A stretch of 64,000 nucleotides of DNA from Psychrobacillus sp. BL-248-WT-3 (GTDB lineage: Bacteria; Bacillota; Bacilli; Bacillales_A; Planococcaceae): assembly GCF_012843435.1 (NCBI RefSeq), contig NZ_JABAFC010000004.1, positions 90,333 through 154,332 on the forward strand, given 5' to 3'. This document shows, one piece after another, positions 26,684 through 35,512 of the stretch. Position 1 is the first letter of the stretch; each line of letters begins with the position of its first letter. The position numbers were made by a program, and so were the translations under genes. The notes under the pieces were generated by a model. The model had not been told where the DNA came from. It ran no database searches and saw only the letters and a program-made list of their open reading frames with translations.

Positions 26684-28225
26684 ATGCGCTCCACATTTAT
26701 GGGACTAGAAGCAAGTAAACGAGGACTGTTCACACAGCAGTCTGCTCTTTATACAACAGGACACAATGTATCCAACGCTAACACACTTGGCTATTCTCGC
26801 CAACGAGTTAACATGGAAGCTACTTTAGGATATCCAGGTACAGGACTAAATGCACCAAAGACACCAGGTCATATTGGAACGGGTGTACAGGCGCAATCGG
26901 TGCAAAGAATCCGTGATACTTTTATTGACCGCCAATATCGACAAGAATCTACTAAGCTCGGTTATTGGGAATCTAAGTCGAACGCTATATCACAGATGGA
27001 GGATATCATGTCAGAGCCATCTGACTTTGGCTTAAATGAGTCTCTAGATCAGTTTTGGAAGTCCCTTCAGGATGTAAGTACAAACCCTGAAAATGCTAGC
27101 TCACGAAAAGTGGCTATCCAAAAAGGTATTGCTGTAGCCGAATCCTTTAACTATTTGAGCAATCAGCTAACAGATATTCAAGAAAATCTTAAAAATGAGA
27201 TTCTCGTATCTACAAACGATATAAATTCAATACTGGAACAAATATCTTCTATTAATGAGCAGATTCAAGCAATTGAACCGAATGGTTACATGCCAAATGA
27301 TTTATATGATACACGTGACGTCTTAATTGATGAGCTATCCCAGTACTTCCCAATTGACATCTCCTTTGATAAATCAGGGGGAAATGCATTATCGATAGCG
27401 GAAGGATCCGTTAATATTTCTATTAAGACAGCTAATGGTCCTATAAGTTTAGTGACCGGTAAAGAGTTTGCTAACCTAACTCCAAACACTGGTACAACTA
27501 CCCCTATGACGGATACAGAAGGCTACCAGCCGTTTACTAGCTTTACAGTTACTAAAAATGGTAGCGCTACAGAGATAGAGTACGGTGATTTAGAAGCAAA
27601 TAGAGGTAAAATGCTTTCTCTTATTGATTCCTATGGATATGGTGCTGTTGCAGATCAATCAGGATTTTACCCAAATATGCTAAAAAATTTAGATGACTTG
27701 GCGAAAGCATTTGCAGATGAGTTTAATAAAATCCATGCAGGTGGTCATGCGATGTCTGCAAATACAGGCGTCCCAAATTTCTTTGAATATACAAATGGTG
27801 CTAAAGATATTAAGGTAATCGATGCTTATGAAACCGACTCTTCTTTATTCCGTGCTTCTACTGCTGCAGGAGAAGAAGGTAACGGGAAAAATGCACAGGC
27901 TTTAGCGAATATGAAGTCCAAACCAATCGCTGGTGCGCTTGGTACTGGAGGCTTGAACGGAGCGACTATCCAAACCTATTACCAATCGATTATAGGTGAG
28001 CTAGGGGTATCTGGTGAACAAGCTATTCGACTTGCAACTAACTCATTGACCATTAAATCTACTGTTGAAAATAATCGTGCCTCTCAGAGCTCGGTATCCT
28101 TAGACGAGGAAATGACTAATATGATTATTTTTCAGCAGGCGTACAACGCGAATGCTCGTATGATAACGATTGTAGATGAAACGCTAGACAAAATTATTAA
28201 CGGCATGGGCCGAGTTGGACTATAA
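26684..28225 (+). CDS. flgK: Flagellar hook-associated protein FlgK (HAP1)
   Basis: 513 residues. The N-terminal axial-protein motif SALYTTGHNVSNANTLGYSRQRV and the C-terminal heptad-rich segment SVSLDEEMTNMIIFQQAYNANARMITIVDETLDKIINGMG are diagnostic. FlgK forms the hook-filament junction with FlgL. It is about the same length as B. subtilis FlgK. RBS AAGGAGG; 15 bp to flgL. Confidence 0.95.
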   Translation: MRSTFMGLEASKRGLFTQQSALYTTGHNVSNANTLGYSRQRVNMEATLGYPGTGLNAPKTPGHIGTGVQAQSVQRIRDTFIDRQYRQESTKLGYWESKSNAISQMEDIMSEPSDFGLNESLDQFWKSLQDVSTNPENASSRKVAIQKGIAVAESFNYLSNQLTDIQENLKNEILVSTNDINSILEQISSINEQIQAIEPNGYMPNDLYDTRDVLIDELSQYFPIDISFDKSGGNALSIAEGSVNISIKTANGPISLVTGKEFANLTPNTGTTTPMTDTEGYQPFTSFTVTKNGSATEIEYGDLEANRGKMLSLIDSYGYGAVADQSGFYPNMLKNLDDLAKAFADEFNKIHAGGHAMSANTGVPNFFEYTNGAKDIKVIDAYETDSSLFRASTAAGEEGNGKNAQALANMKSKPIAGALGTGGLNGATIQTYYQSIIGELGVSGEQAIRLATNSLTIKSTVENNRASQSSVSLDEEMTNMIIFQQAYNANARMITIVDETLDKIINGMGRVGL

Positions 28226-28240
28226 TAGGAGGTCAATAAC

Positions 28241-29116
28241 ATGCGCGTAACTCAATCAATGCTATCAAATAATATGCTACGTAATCTATCCAGCAGCTAT
28301 AATAAGATGGGTGATTTACAAAATCAGCTTAACACAGGTAAGAAAATTACAAGACCTTCCCAAGATCCTGTTGTAGCGATTAAAGGGATTGGCTATAGAA
28401 CAGATCTAAACAAAGTAGAGCAATACCAACGAAACCTAGGTGAAGTGAACAACTGGTTAGATAGCTCAGACGATGCTTTGGATCATGTTGGACAAGCGCT
28501 TATTCGTGTTCAGGAGCTTGTGACTGATGCAGCGAATGGCTCTAAAACGGCAGAAGACCGCCAAAAAATTCAAGTAGAAATAACACAAATACGTAAACAA
28601 ATTCAAGACTTAGGAAATACAAAGGTTGGAGATAAGTACCTTTTTACAGGTACAAACACATTATCTCCTTTACACGATGGTACTAATTTTACAGCCACAC
28701 CTGGGTTAAACAAGGATGTTAAAATTGAAGTATATGATGGTGTAGAAATAAAAGTAAATACGAATGGTATTGACTTATTTCGTGGAATTGATGAAATGAT
28801 CGGTAAGATTGAAACGTCATTAGGTGACGGCAGTTCTGAAACGGTAATCAGTGGTTATTTAACAGACATCAATACACAACAAAATAGTGTACTAGAAAAA
28901 AGAGCTGACATTGGTGCTCGCCAAAACCGAGTTGAGATGATGGAAAACCGTTTATCTTCTCAGGAAATAATAGTTTCCAAGCAACTATCTAACAATGAGG
29001 ATATTGATTATGAAAAGGTAATCACAGAAATGATTACGCAGGAATCCATTCATAATGCAGCTCTTTCAGTTGGTGCCAGAATTATTCAACCAAGTTTGGT
29101 AGATTTCTTAAGGTAA
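28241..29116 (+). CDS. flgL: Flagellar hook-associated protein FlgL (HAP3)
   Basis: 291 residues with flagellin-like ends. The N-terminus MRVTQSMLSNNMLRNLSSSYNKMGDLQNQLNTGKKI and the middle segment LGEVNNWLDSSDDALDHVGQALIRVQELV match FlgL, and the C-terminus ends with SLVDFLR. It forms the second ring of the hook-filament junction. A possible weak terminator lies between it and yviE. Confidence 0.95.
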   Translation: MRVTQSMLSNNMLRNLSSSYNKMGDLQNQLNTGKKITRPSQDPVVAIKGIGYRTDLNKVEQYQRNLGEVNNWLDSSDDALDHVGQALIRVQELVTDAANGSKTAEDRQKIQVEITQIRKQIQDLGNTKVGDKYLFTGTNTLSPLHDGTNFTATPGLNKDVKIEVYDGVEIKVNTNGIDLFRGIDEMIGKIETSLGDGSSETVISGYLTDINTQQNSVLEKRADIGARQNRVEMMENRLSSQEIIVSKQLSNNEDIDYEKVITEMITQESIHNAALSVGARIIQPSLVDFLR

Positions 29117-29123
29117 TGAATAC

Positions 29124-29157
29124 AAGCGTATGGACAACTATGTTCATACGCTTTCTT
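29124..29157 (+). terminator. Weak terminator or attenuator between flgL and yviE
   Basis: AAGCGTATG and CATACGCTT form a perfect 9-bp stem. The tail TTCTTT is short, so partial read-through into yviE-fliW-csrA is likely. Confidence 0.5.
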
Positions 29158-29172
29158 TAAAGGAGACTTCAA

Positions 29173-29727
29173 ATGGAATTCCCTAAAATTCAAATTCAAA
29201 CTACTAGAGCGATTCTAGGTTTAAATATAGAAAAGCCGAAGCAGTACATTGAACAGCCAAAGGCTGAATTGCAAATTCAACAGCCAGCAGCTATTTTGTC
29301 CATTGAGACGACAAAGGGCCAATTACAAATAGACTCTTCACAGGCTAGAAGAGATTTAGGCTTGATTGGTCCTCTTGAATCTACTAGAAATTATGCTGAA
29401 AAAGGTAAGCAGGCTGTTTTGGACGGGATTGCAAGACGCGCAAGTCAAGGTCAGCAGTTAAAAAGTATAGATAAAGGTGGAAACGCCCTAGCATCTATTA
29501 TTGCTCAAAATACAAACGTGGAGAAGAAGCCACTAGGCATTAAATTTGTCCCAAGCGTAAACTCAGTCAAAACTAGTTATACAGCTGCAAGTGTGGACAT
29601 TAACTTTGAAACTAATAAACCTAAAATTGATGCTACAATTAATAAGCCAATCCACGACTATCAGCCAGGTAAGGTTATGGGAGAAATGCTACAAAATCCA
29701 ACTATTAAAATTGATGTACAAATGTAA
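29173..29727 (+). CDS. yviE: YviE-like flagellar-operon protein (DUF6470)
   Basis: 184 residues. The N-terminal 60 residues contain repeated short motifs of alternating Gln/Ile (IQIQTTRAILGLNI, EQPKAELQIQQPAAILSIE), a pattern of this family. No catalytic motif, signal peptide or membrane segment is seen. It is always found between flgL and fliW in Bacillus-type loci, so a role in flagellar assembly or its control is presumed but unproven. Confidence 0.82.
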   Translation: MEFPKIQIQTTRAILGLNIEKPKQYIEQPKAELQIQQPAAILSIETTKGQLQIDSSQARRDLGLIGPLESTRNYAEKGKQAVLDGIARRASQGQQLKSIDKGGNALASIIAQNTNVEKKPLGIKFVPSVNSVKTSYTAASVDINFETNKPKIDATINKPIHDYQPGKVMGEMLQNPTIKIDVQM

Positions 29728-29749
29728 GAAAAAGTGAGGAGTTTTATTA

Positions 29750-30187
29750 ATGAAAATTAAAACCGCTTATTTAGGGGAAGTAGAAATAGAAAAAGCCGAT
29801 ATTATTGGCTTTGAGTATGGGATTCCTGGATTTGAAGAGGAAAAAGAATTTGTTCTTTTACCTATAGAGGGGAATATTACGTTTCATGCATTACAATCCG
29901 TTCATACGGAAGCTTTAGCTTTCATAGTGACAAATCCGTATACGATAGTAGAAAATTATAGCTTTGATTTGGAGGAATCGATGGTTAAGGCACTTCAAAT
30001 TAAAGAAGAACAAGAGGTAGCAGTGTTTACAATCGTTTCCTTGAAGGAAACAATCGCGAGTTCGACAATTAACTTGAAAGCTCCAATCGTTTTAAATACA
30101 ACAAATAAAAAAGCAAAGCAAGTGATCTTAAACAACGAGGAATATTCTATTCGCCACGTCATCTCGGCAGAAAGTTTAAAGGGGTGA
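29750..30187 (+). CDS. fliW: Flagellar assembly factor FliW
   Basis: 145 residues with the family pattern: TAYLGEVEIEKADIIGFEYGIPGFEEEKEFVLLP and FHALQSVHTEALAFIVTNPY. FliW binds flagellin and, when free of it, binds CsrA and relieves repression of flagellin translation. csrA begins four bases after the stop, and the flagellin genes follow, so the whole partner-switch module is here. Confidence 0.95.
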   Translation: MKIKTAYLGEVEIEKADIIGFEYGIPGFEEEKEFVLLPIEGNITFHALQSVHTEALAFIVTNPYTIVENYSFDLEESMVKALQIKEEQEVAVFTIVSLKETIASSTINLKAPIVLNTTNKKAKQVILNNEEYSIRHVISAESLKG

Positions 30188-30191
30188 ACCC

Positions 30192-30401
30192 ATGCTAATA
30201 CTTTCAAGAAAAGTCGGAGAAACCATTTGGATCGGTGAAGATGTAGAAATAGTCATCACAGAAGTAAAAGGAGATCAAGTGAAGGTTGGAATTAAAGCTC
30301 CTAGAAGCATAGATGTAGTTAGGGGAGAGCTAAGAAAAGACGTCTCTGAATCTAATACCGAAGCTGTATTAAAAAATATAGACATACTAAAAAATTCCTA
30401 A
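30192..30401 (+). CDS. csrA: Translational regulator CsrA
   Basis: 69 residues. The N-terminus MLILSRKVGETIWIGEDVEIVI and the segment VKVGIKAPRSIDVVRGEL are the CsrA RNA-binding surfaces. The Arg in the VVRGE motif (RNA contact) is present. It represses flagellin by binding GGA sites in the leader, and candidate sites are seen before both flagellin genes. The stop codon lies inside the terminator hairpin. Confidence 0.95.
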   Translation: MLILSRKVGETIWIGEDVEIVITEVKGDQVKVGIKAPRSIDVVRGELRKDVSESNTEAVLKNIDILKNS

Positions 30402-30427
30402 GAAAAAATTTCTTAGGAATTTTTTTA
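30391..30427 (+). terminator. Terminator after csrA
   Basis: AAAATTCCTAAGAAA and its complement form a 14-15-bp stem with a three-base loop, followed by TTTTTT. The csrA stop codon is inside the 5' arm. Confidence 0.9.
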
Positions 30428-30437
30428 CTAAATCTAT

Positions 30438-30463
30438 TAACATTGGAAAATAACTTCCGATAC
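30438..30463 (+). promoter_or_regulatory. Candidate sigma-D promoter of the first flagellin gene
   Basis: TAAC (30438-30441), 14-bp spacer and TCCGATAC (30456-30463) match sigma-D at nine of twelve positions. The leader to the start codon would be about 100 nt. Confidence 0.6.
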
Positions 30464-30530
30464 ATTAATTGTAAACAAGGAAGCAGAGTGCCGGCCCTAC
30501 TTCCAAGTTACATAATCTATTGATAATTGC

Positions 30531-30568
30531 CTACAGGGACGTAGAGCACAATTATTCCAGGGAGGAAA
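30531..30568 (+). promoter_or_regulatory. CsrA binding sites in the hag leader
   Basis: A small hairpin CTAC-AGGGAC-GTAG at 30531-30544 presents GGA in its loop, close to the CsrA consensus RUACARGGAUGU. A second GGA-containing site is the Shine-Dalgarno itself (CCAGGGAGG near 30558-30565). The pair matches the arrangement known from B. subtilis hag, where CsrA blocks ribosome access. Confidence 0.75.
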
Positions 30569-30574
30569 ATTAAA

Positions 30575-31423
30575 ATGAGAATCAATCACAACATCGCAGC
30601 GCTTAACACACATCGTCAACTAGGAGCAAACAACACACAAGCTTCTAAAAACCTAGAAAAATTATCTTCTGGACTTCGTATTAATCGTGCAGGTGACGAT
30701 GCAGCGGGTCTTTCTATTTCAGAAAAAATGCGTGGTCAAATCCGAGGTTTAGACCAAGCTTCTAAGAACTCTCAAGATGGCATCTCATTAATTCAAACTG
30801 CAGAGGGTGCTTTAAATGAAACCCACTCTATTCTACAACGCCAACGTGAACTAGTTGTTCAGGCTGGTAATGGTGGTACATTAGCAAATGAAGATCTTCA
30901 AGCTATTAAAGATGAAATTGCTGAATTGAACACTGAATTAACTGGAATTTCAACACGTACAGAATTTAATGGTAAAAAATTATTAGATGGTACATTTGCT
31001 CAAGACTTTCAAATTGGTGCTAATAAATCACAAACACTAAATTTGACAATTACAGGAGCTGCAGTAGCTGAAGGAGAAACAGCTAAAGGATTCAGTGCAG
31101 CTGATTTAGGAGTAAGTGCTATTGCCCCAACTGGTACTAGTGCTCAATTTGACATTGATATCGAGCTTGTAGACACAGCAATCAAAACAGTTTCTGCTGC
31201 TCGATCTAAACTTGGCGCAAATCAAAATCGTTTAGAGCATACTATTAATAACTTGAACAACGCTTCTGAGAACCTAACAGCTGCGGAATCTCGTATCCGT
31301 GACGTTGATATGGCGAAAGAGATGATGGAGTTCACTAAGAACAATATCTTAACTCAAGCTGCACAATCTATGTTGGCACAAGCTAACCAACAACCTCAAG
31401 GAGTTCTTCAACTTCTTCGTTAA
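30575..31423 (+). CDS. hag: Flagellin (Hag), first copy
   Basis: 282 residues. Conserved D0/D1 ends are present: MRINHNIAALNTHRQL, KLSSGLRINRAGDDAAGLSISEKMRGQIRGL, and C-terminal DVDMAKEMMEFTKNNILTQAAQSMLAQANQQPQGVLQLLR. The central region (~160-200) is short and holds no large D2/D3 insert. It is very similar to the next gene, so the two are tandem duplicates. One difference is LQRQRELVVQ here against LQRMRELVVQ in the second copy. It has its own sigma-D-type promoter and terminator. Confidence 0.96.
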   Translation: MRINHNIAALNTHRQLGANNTQASKNLEKLSSGLRINRAGDDAAGLSISEKMRGQIRGLDQASKNSQDGISLIQTAEGALNETHSILQRQRELVVQAGNGGTLANEDLQAIKDEIAELNTELTGISTRTEFNGKKLLDGTFAQDFQIGANKSQTLNLTITGAAVAEGETAKGFSAADLGVSAIAPTGTSAQFDIDIELVDTAIKTVSAARSKLGANQNRLEHTINNLNNASENLTAAESRIRDVDMAKEMMEFTKNNILTQAAQSMLAQANQQPQGVLQLLR

Positions 31424-31449
31424 TTTTCATTTAAATTAATATTTTAATT

Positions 31450-31480
31450 GCGATCGATATTTATATCGGTCGCTTTTTTT
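31450..31480 (+). terminator. Terminator after the first flagellin gene
   Basis: GCGATCGATA pairs with TATCGGTCGC (one G-U) around TTTA, followed by TTTTTTT. Confidence 0.9.
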
Positions 31481-31780
31481 TATTGTTTATACTTTTTGAT
31501 AAAAATATCAAATATTTATTGAGTTAATATGCTCATATGCTAAAATAAATATTTTAATAATTTTTAATTACTATAAATCAATAATACATTAAATCAATAA
31601 TAGAATCAAATAAAAATATTATTAAATTAATAAAATAGAATAAAATGCTCAAATTTACTCTCTTTTTAGAAATTATTTATTTTACTATTTATAGGAAATA
31701 AATGATATTTAAAATAATAAAATGTTTTTTATTGCAAAAAAGTATTAAAGATTATTAATGTAATGACGATATTAGTATTG
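31481..31780. other. Extremely A/T-rich spacer between flagellin genes
   Basis: About 300 bp are almost entirely A and T (ATTAAAT, AATAAAAT and TATTTTAAT strings), with no ORF, hairpin or repeat that I can support. Part of it may act as an A-tract UP element for the second flagellin promoter. Nothing else is seen. Confidence 0.5.
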
Positions 31781-31781
31781 T

Positions 31782-31809
31782 TCAAGGTTATTTGAAGTTC
31801 GGCCGATTT
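31782..31809 (+). promoter_or_regulatory. Candidate sigma-D promoter of the second flagellin gene
   Basis: TCAA (31782-31785), 16-bp spacer and GCCGATTT (31802-31809; seven of eight in the -10). The -35 is weaker than for the first flagellin. Confidence 0.5.
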
Positions 31810-31835
31810 AAATAACTATGAAACAATAGACATAT

Positions 31836-31857
31836 AGATCCGCATGGAAGTGGATCT
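31836..31857 (+). promoter_or_regulatory. Candidate CsrA hairpin in the second flagellin leader
   Basis: AGATCC and GGATCT form a perfect 6-bp stem whose loop (GCATGGAAGT) exposes GGA. It lies about 25 bp before the start codon, next to a second GGA in the AAGGAGG ribosome site, so the leader mirrors that of the first flagellin gene. Confidence 0.55.
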
Positions 31858-31880
31858 CACAACTCAAGGAGGAAATTATA

Positions 31881-32699
31881 ATGAGAATTAATCACAATAT
31901 CGCAGCTATCAACACACATCGTCAATTATCTTTTAACAATGCTAACGCTTCTAAAAACTTGGAAAAGTTATCTTCAGGTTTAAAAATTAACCGTGCTGGA
32001 GACGACGCAGCTGGACTAGCTATTTCTGAAAAAATGCGTGGACAAATCCGTGGTCTTGATATGGCTTCTAAAAACTCACAAGATGCTATTTCTTTAATCC
32101 AAACTGCTGAAGGCGCATTGAATGAAACTCATTCAATCCTTCAACGTATGCGTGAATTAGTCGTTCAAGGTGGTAACGGAGGAACTCTTCAACCTGAAGA
32201 TTCAGCTGCTATCAACGCAGAAATTACACAACTTAACGCTGAGTTAGATGGAATTTCTTCACGTACAGAATTTAACGGTAAGAAACTTCTTGACGGAAAT
32301 TTAACAGCTAATATGCAAATTGGTGCTAATGCTGGACAACAATTAGAAATTGCTGTTGGAACAGCTATGAGTTCAACTGGTTTAGCAGTTGACGGTATCG
32401 CTCCTGATGGAACTTCTGCTAAATTTGATACTGATATTGCTGCTATTGATGCTGCAATTAATACTGTATCAACTACTCGTTCTGCTCTTGGTGCAAACCA
32501 AAATCGTTTAGAGCATACTATTAACAACCTTGGAGCTGCATCTGAGAACTTAACTGCTGCAGAATCACGTATCCGTGACGTTGACATGGCTAAAGAAATG
32601 ATGGAGTTCACAAAGAACAACATCCTTACTCAAGCAGCTCAATCTATGCTTGCGCAAGCTAACCAACAGCCACAGGGCGTTCTTCAATTATTACGTTAA
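31881..32699 (+). CDS. hag: Flagellin (Hag), second copy
   Basis: 272 residues. The N-terminal ~150 and C-terminal ~90 residues are nearly identical to the first flagellin, and the last 40 residues match exactly. The middle is ten residues shorter and Ala-rich (NLTANMQIGANAGQQLEIAVGTAM). Codon choice in the two copies has drifted even where the protein is the same, so the duplication is not very recent or the copies are under separate codon pressure. It has its own promoter, leader hairpin and terminator. It could be a second filament subunit or a dosage copy. Confidence 0.95.
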   Translation: MRINHNIAAINTHRQLSFNNANASKNLEKLSSGLKINRAGDDAAGLAISEKMRGQIRGLDMASKNSQDAISLIQTAEGALNETHSILQRMRELVVQGGNGGTLQPEDSAAINAEITQLNAELDGISSRTEFNGKKLLDGNLTANMQIGANAGQQLEIAVGTAMSSTGLAVDGIAPDGTSAKFDTDIAAIDAAINTVSTTRSALGANQNRLEHTINNLGAASENLTAAESRIRDVDMAKEMMEFTKNNILTQAAQSMLAQANQQPQGVLQLLR

Positions 32700-32713
32700 T
32701 CTTTTTAAAACTT

Positions 32714-32745
32714 ACGCGTCCGATTTATTCGGGCGCGTTTTTTCG
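32714..32745 (+). terminator. Terminator after the second flagellin gene
   Basis: ACGCGTCCG pairs with CGGGCGCGT (one G-U) and is followed by TTTTTT. Confidence 0.9.
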
Positions 32746-32758
32746 TATAGATTTCTAT

Positions 32759-32784
32759 TAAATATAGACGGATATAGCCGATAT
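32759..32784 (+). promoter_or_regulatory. Consensus sigma-D promoter of flaG-fliDST
   Basis: TAAA (32759-32762), 14-bp spacer and GCCGATAT (32777-32784) are a perfect match to the sigma-D consensus. The start of flaG is ~40 bp downstream. Confidence 0.8.
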
Positions 32785-32823
32785 AACTGTTAAAGCTAAT
32801 AAATATAAGGAGGCAAGATCCGC

Positions 32824-33186
32824 ATGGTAAATCACATTTCTGATTCTGCTATGAGTTTATCTAAGAATGTTATCGCTAAAATAACTGGAGCAGAGAAGCA
32901 AATAGATGTTACACCAAATAAAACTATTGAAGCTTCACTAGAGGGCGAACAACTAAATTTACCTTCTGAAAAAGCAAAAAAGATGACAGATAGCATGAAT
33001 AAGTTTTTAGAAACAACTTCTACTGAGCTTCGCTTTAAGTTTCATGAAGAACTAAATACTTATTATGTAACATTGATCGATGCAAATACAGAGGAAATTG
33101 TACGTGAAATTCCATCTAAAAAATTGATGGATATGTATGCAGCTATGCGAGATTTTGTCGGATTTTTTGTTGACGAAAAAATATAA
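32824..33186 (+). CDS. flaG: FlaG family flagellar protein
   Basis: 120 residues. After a variable N-terminus, the FlaG domain occupies ~55-118: MNKFLETTSTELRFKFHEELNTYYVTLIDANTEEIVREIPSKKLMDMYAAMRDFVGFFVDEKI. FlaG is linked to control of filament length. It is the first gene of the sigma-D-driven flaG-fliD-fliS-fliT operon, with RBS AGGAGG. Confidence 0.92.
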   Translation: MVNHISDSAMSLSKNVIAKITGAEKQIDVTPNKTIEASLEGEQLNLPSEKAKKMTDSMNKFLETTSTELRFKFHEELNTYYVTLIDANTEEIVREIPSKKLMDMYAAMRDFVGFFVDEKI

Positions 33187-33200
33187 GGGATGGTGATTTC

Positions 33201-34691
33201 ATGCGTATTGGTGGATTAGCTAGTGGTATGGACACAGAAACAATCATTAATGATCTGATGAAGGCTGAAAAAACTTCATTGAATAAGGTCACTCAGAAAA
33301 AGCAATATACAGAATGGCAATTAGATGATTATCGTTCTGTGAACCGTCAGCTTAATGACTATAGTAATAAATTATTTGATACAATGATGAAACAATCTAC
33401 TTTTATGGAGAAAACTGTTAATATTTCTTCGCCTGATGCAGTTGCTATCAAAAGTACAAGTGCAACCTCTGAGTTCTCTGGAAATATTTCTGTGGAACAA
33501 TTAGCATCTCAAGCTACTTTGCAAAGTTCAAGTGCAATTACCGTAGATGGGAAAAATATTGATACAAAAGCAACTTTAAAAAGCCTAGGGTTAACTGGAT
33601 CTAACTCTATAACTATTAATGCAATTGACAAGGATGGGAAGTTTTCTGCCGATAAATCAAAAACTTTAAATTTCGGTGAGGATGATACTTTAGAGTCAGT
33701 GTTGAAGAAAATCAACACTGAAACTGGAGTTACTGCTTTTTATGACTCCTTTACAGGGAAAATTGCCGTAACTGCAAAAAATTCTGGAAATGTTGCAGAT
33801 GGACCAGAAATTGCAATTAGTGGTAATCTTGCAGAGACTTTAAAAATTAATGGTGATAATACGCAAGCGAATGGAAAAGAAGGACAGAATGCTATCTTTA
33901 CTTTTAACGGCTTAAAAACAGAGCGTTCTGGCAATTCATTCCAAATCAATGGATTTGAAGTATCTTTGAAACAGACTACTTCCAATCCAGTAACATTCAG
34001 CTCTGCACCAGACACGGATAAGATAGTAGATTCTATTAAAACATTTGTAGATGATTACAATAAATTGGTCGAACAGTTAAACACAAAATTACGCGAGACT
34101 AAATATCGTGATTATGCACCTCTTTCTTCTGAACAAAAGGCTGATATGAAAGAAAAGGAAATTGAACTATGGGAAGAAAAAGCGAAAAGTGGTACGCTTA
34201 AAAATGATCCAATCATTAGTAATATGCTTCAGAAGATGCGCTCTACTTTGAGTGGTACAGTAGAAGGTTCATCGGGTTCTATCCGTTTAAGTGATATAGG
34301 GATTTCTACTTCCAAGGACTATTTATCAAATGGTAAGCTAGAGATAGATGAAACTAAATTAAGAGAAGCTATCAGTTCAGATCCAAATAGAGTTTATGAG
34401 GTCTTTGGCAAATCAAGCACCACTACTGGAGAAGCGGGTTTAGTCAGTCAAATGAGAACTGCTATTTCTGAAAGTAGAACAAAGCTGACGGATAAGTCTG
34501 GACTAACCGGTGCAGCTAATAATACATTTAGTATTGGGCGAACAATTAATAACTTTAATGATCAGATTAGTCGATTACAAAATCGTTTGGAAATGGTGGA
34601 AACGCGTTACTGGAAGCAGTTCACTGCAATGGAAAATGCGATTAACAGAGCCAATAGTCAATCTGCATCTATCGCAGGATTCTTTAGTTAA
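33201..34691 (+). CDS. fliD: Flagellar filament cap FliD (HAP2)
   Basis: 496 residues. The N-terminus MRIGGLASGMDTETIINDLMKAEKTSL and the segment YTEWQLDDYRSVNRQLNDYSNKLFD are characteristic. The C-terminal coiled coil contains NNFNDQISRLQNRLEMVETRYWKQFTAMENAI, the FliD end motif that also binds FliT. It caps the filament and folds flagellin at the tip. RBS AAGGGATGGTGA. Confidence 0.95.
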   Translation: MRIGGLASGMDTETIINDLMKAEKTSLNKVTQKKQYTEWQLDDYRSVNRQLNDYSNKLFDTMMKQSTFMEKTVNISSPDAVAIKSTSATSEFSGNISVEQLASQATLQSSSAITVDGKNIDTKATLKSLGLTGSNSITINAIDKDGKFSADKSKTLNFGEDDTLESVLKKINTETGVTAFYDSFTGKIAVTAKNSGNVADGPEIAISGNLAETLKINGDNTQANGKEGQNAIFTFNGLKTERSGNSFQINGFEVSLKQTTSNPVTFSSAPDTDKIVDSIKTFVDDYNKLVEQLNTKLRETKYRDYAPLSSEQKADMKEKEIELWEEKAKSGTLKNDPIISNMLQKMRSTLSGTVEGSSGSIRLSDIGISTSKDYLSNGKLEIDETKLREAISSDPNRVYEVFGKSSTTTGEAGLVSQMRTAISESRTKLTDKSGLTGAANNTFSIGRTINNFNDQISRLQNRLEMVETRYWKQFTAMENAINRANSQSASIAGFFS

Positions 34692-34719
34692 ACCGTAATA
34701 AAATAAGAGGAGTGTTCTC

Positions 34720-35121
34720 ATGGCAGTAAACAATGCCTATCAAGCATATCAACAAAATAGTGTAACTCAGTCGTCGCCAGGTGAATTAACATTGATGCTC
34801 TACAACGGGTGTTTGAAATTTTTAAACCAAGCCAAAAAAGGAATAGAAGAAAATAATATTGAGCTCAAGAACACGAATCTTCAAAAAGCGCAAAATATAA
34901 TTCGTGAGCTTATAGTCACTCTAGATATGTCTATTCCTGTATCTGAATCTATGTATTCTTTATACGATTATATGTTAAATCGTTTAATAACTGCTAATAT
35001 CCAAAATGATAGTGAAATGGTAGATGAAGTCATTGGCTATACAATGGAATTTAGAGATACATGGAAGCAGGTCATTCAAATTAATCGCCAAAAACAGTAT
35101 GGCTCGACGGGTGAAATATGA
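34720..35121 (+). CDS. fliS: Flagellin export chaperone FliS
   Basis: 133 residues with the family pattern AYQAYQQNSVTQSSPGELTLMLYNGCLKFL and the segment IIRELIVTLDMSIPVSESMYSLYDYMLNRLI. It binds the C-terminal end of flagellin in the cytoplasm. The stop overlaps the next start (ATGA). Confidence 0.95.
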   Translation: MAVNNAYQAYQQNSVTQSSPGELTLMLYNGCLKFLNQAKKGIEENNIELKNTNLQKAQNIIRELIVTLDMSIPVSESMYSLYDYMLNRLITANIQNDSEMVDEVIGYTMEFRDTWKQVIQINRQKQYGSTGEI

Positions 35122-35471
35122 TTCGAGATAGCTTACAGGCTTGGAAGAATGTCACAGAGCAACTCTTAATAGAATTAGATGATCACGATGAAAACAATAG
35201 AGATCATTTGGTTGATCAAGTGGAGAAAACTCTTGAAATTCGTGAAAAGCTTCAGCCTTCTATTCAACCACCCTTTACGGAGGAAGAACTGATTTTTGGT
35301 AAAGGATTGCTTCCTTTAGAGGAAAAGTTAGCTATGAAGCTGAAAGGTCAACTAAGAGACATCCGATTGAACATATCTGATCAGCAAAGAAAGAAAGTTT
35401 CTATACATGCTTATATGGATCCTTATTCGCAAGTGAATAGAGATGGTACGTTCTACGATAAGAAAAAATAA
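35118..35471 (+). CDS. fliT: FliT-like flagellar chaperone
   Basis: 117 residues, ATGA-coupled to fliS. It is helical and acidic, with LQAWKNVTEQLLIELDDHDENNRDHLVDQVEKTLEIREKLQP, a four-helix pattern like FliT, the FliD chaperone. Primary sequence conservation in the family is low, so position after fliS is part of the argument. Confidence 0.8.
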   Translation: MIRDSLQAWKNVTEQLLIELDDHDENNRDHLVDQVEKTLEIREKLQPSIQPPFTEEELIFGKGLLPLEEKLAMKLKGQLRDIRLNISDQQRKKVSIHAYMDPYSQVNRDGTFYDKKK

Positions 35472-35512
35472 AAAATCCGGCATAAGCAAATCTGCTTACG
35501 CCGGATTTTTTT
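35469..35512. terminator. Bidirectional terminator between fliT and the SCP2 gene
   Basis: AAAAATCCGGCATAAGCA pairs with TGCTTACGCCGGATTTTT (one mismatch). Runs of A before and T after allow it to serve both convergent genes. Confidence 0.9.
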
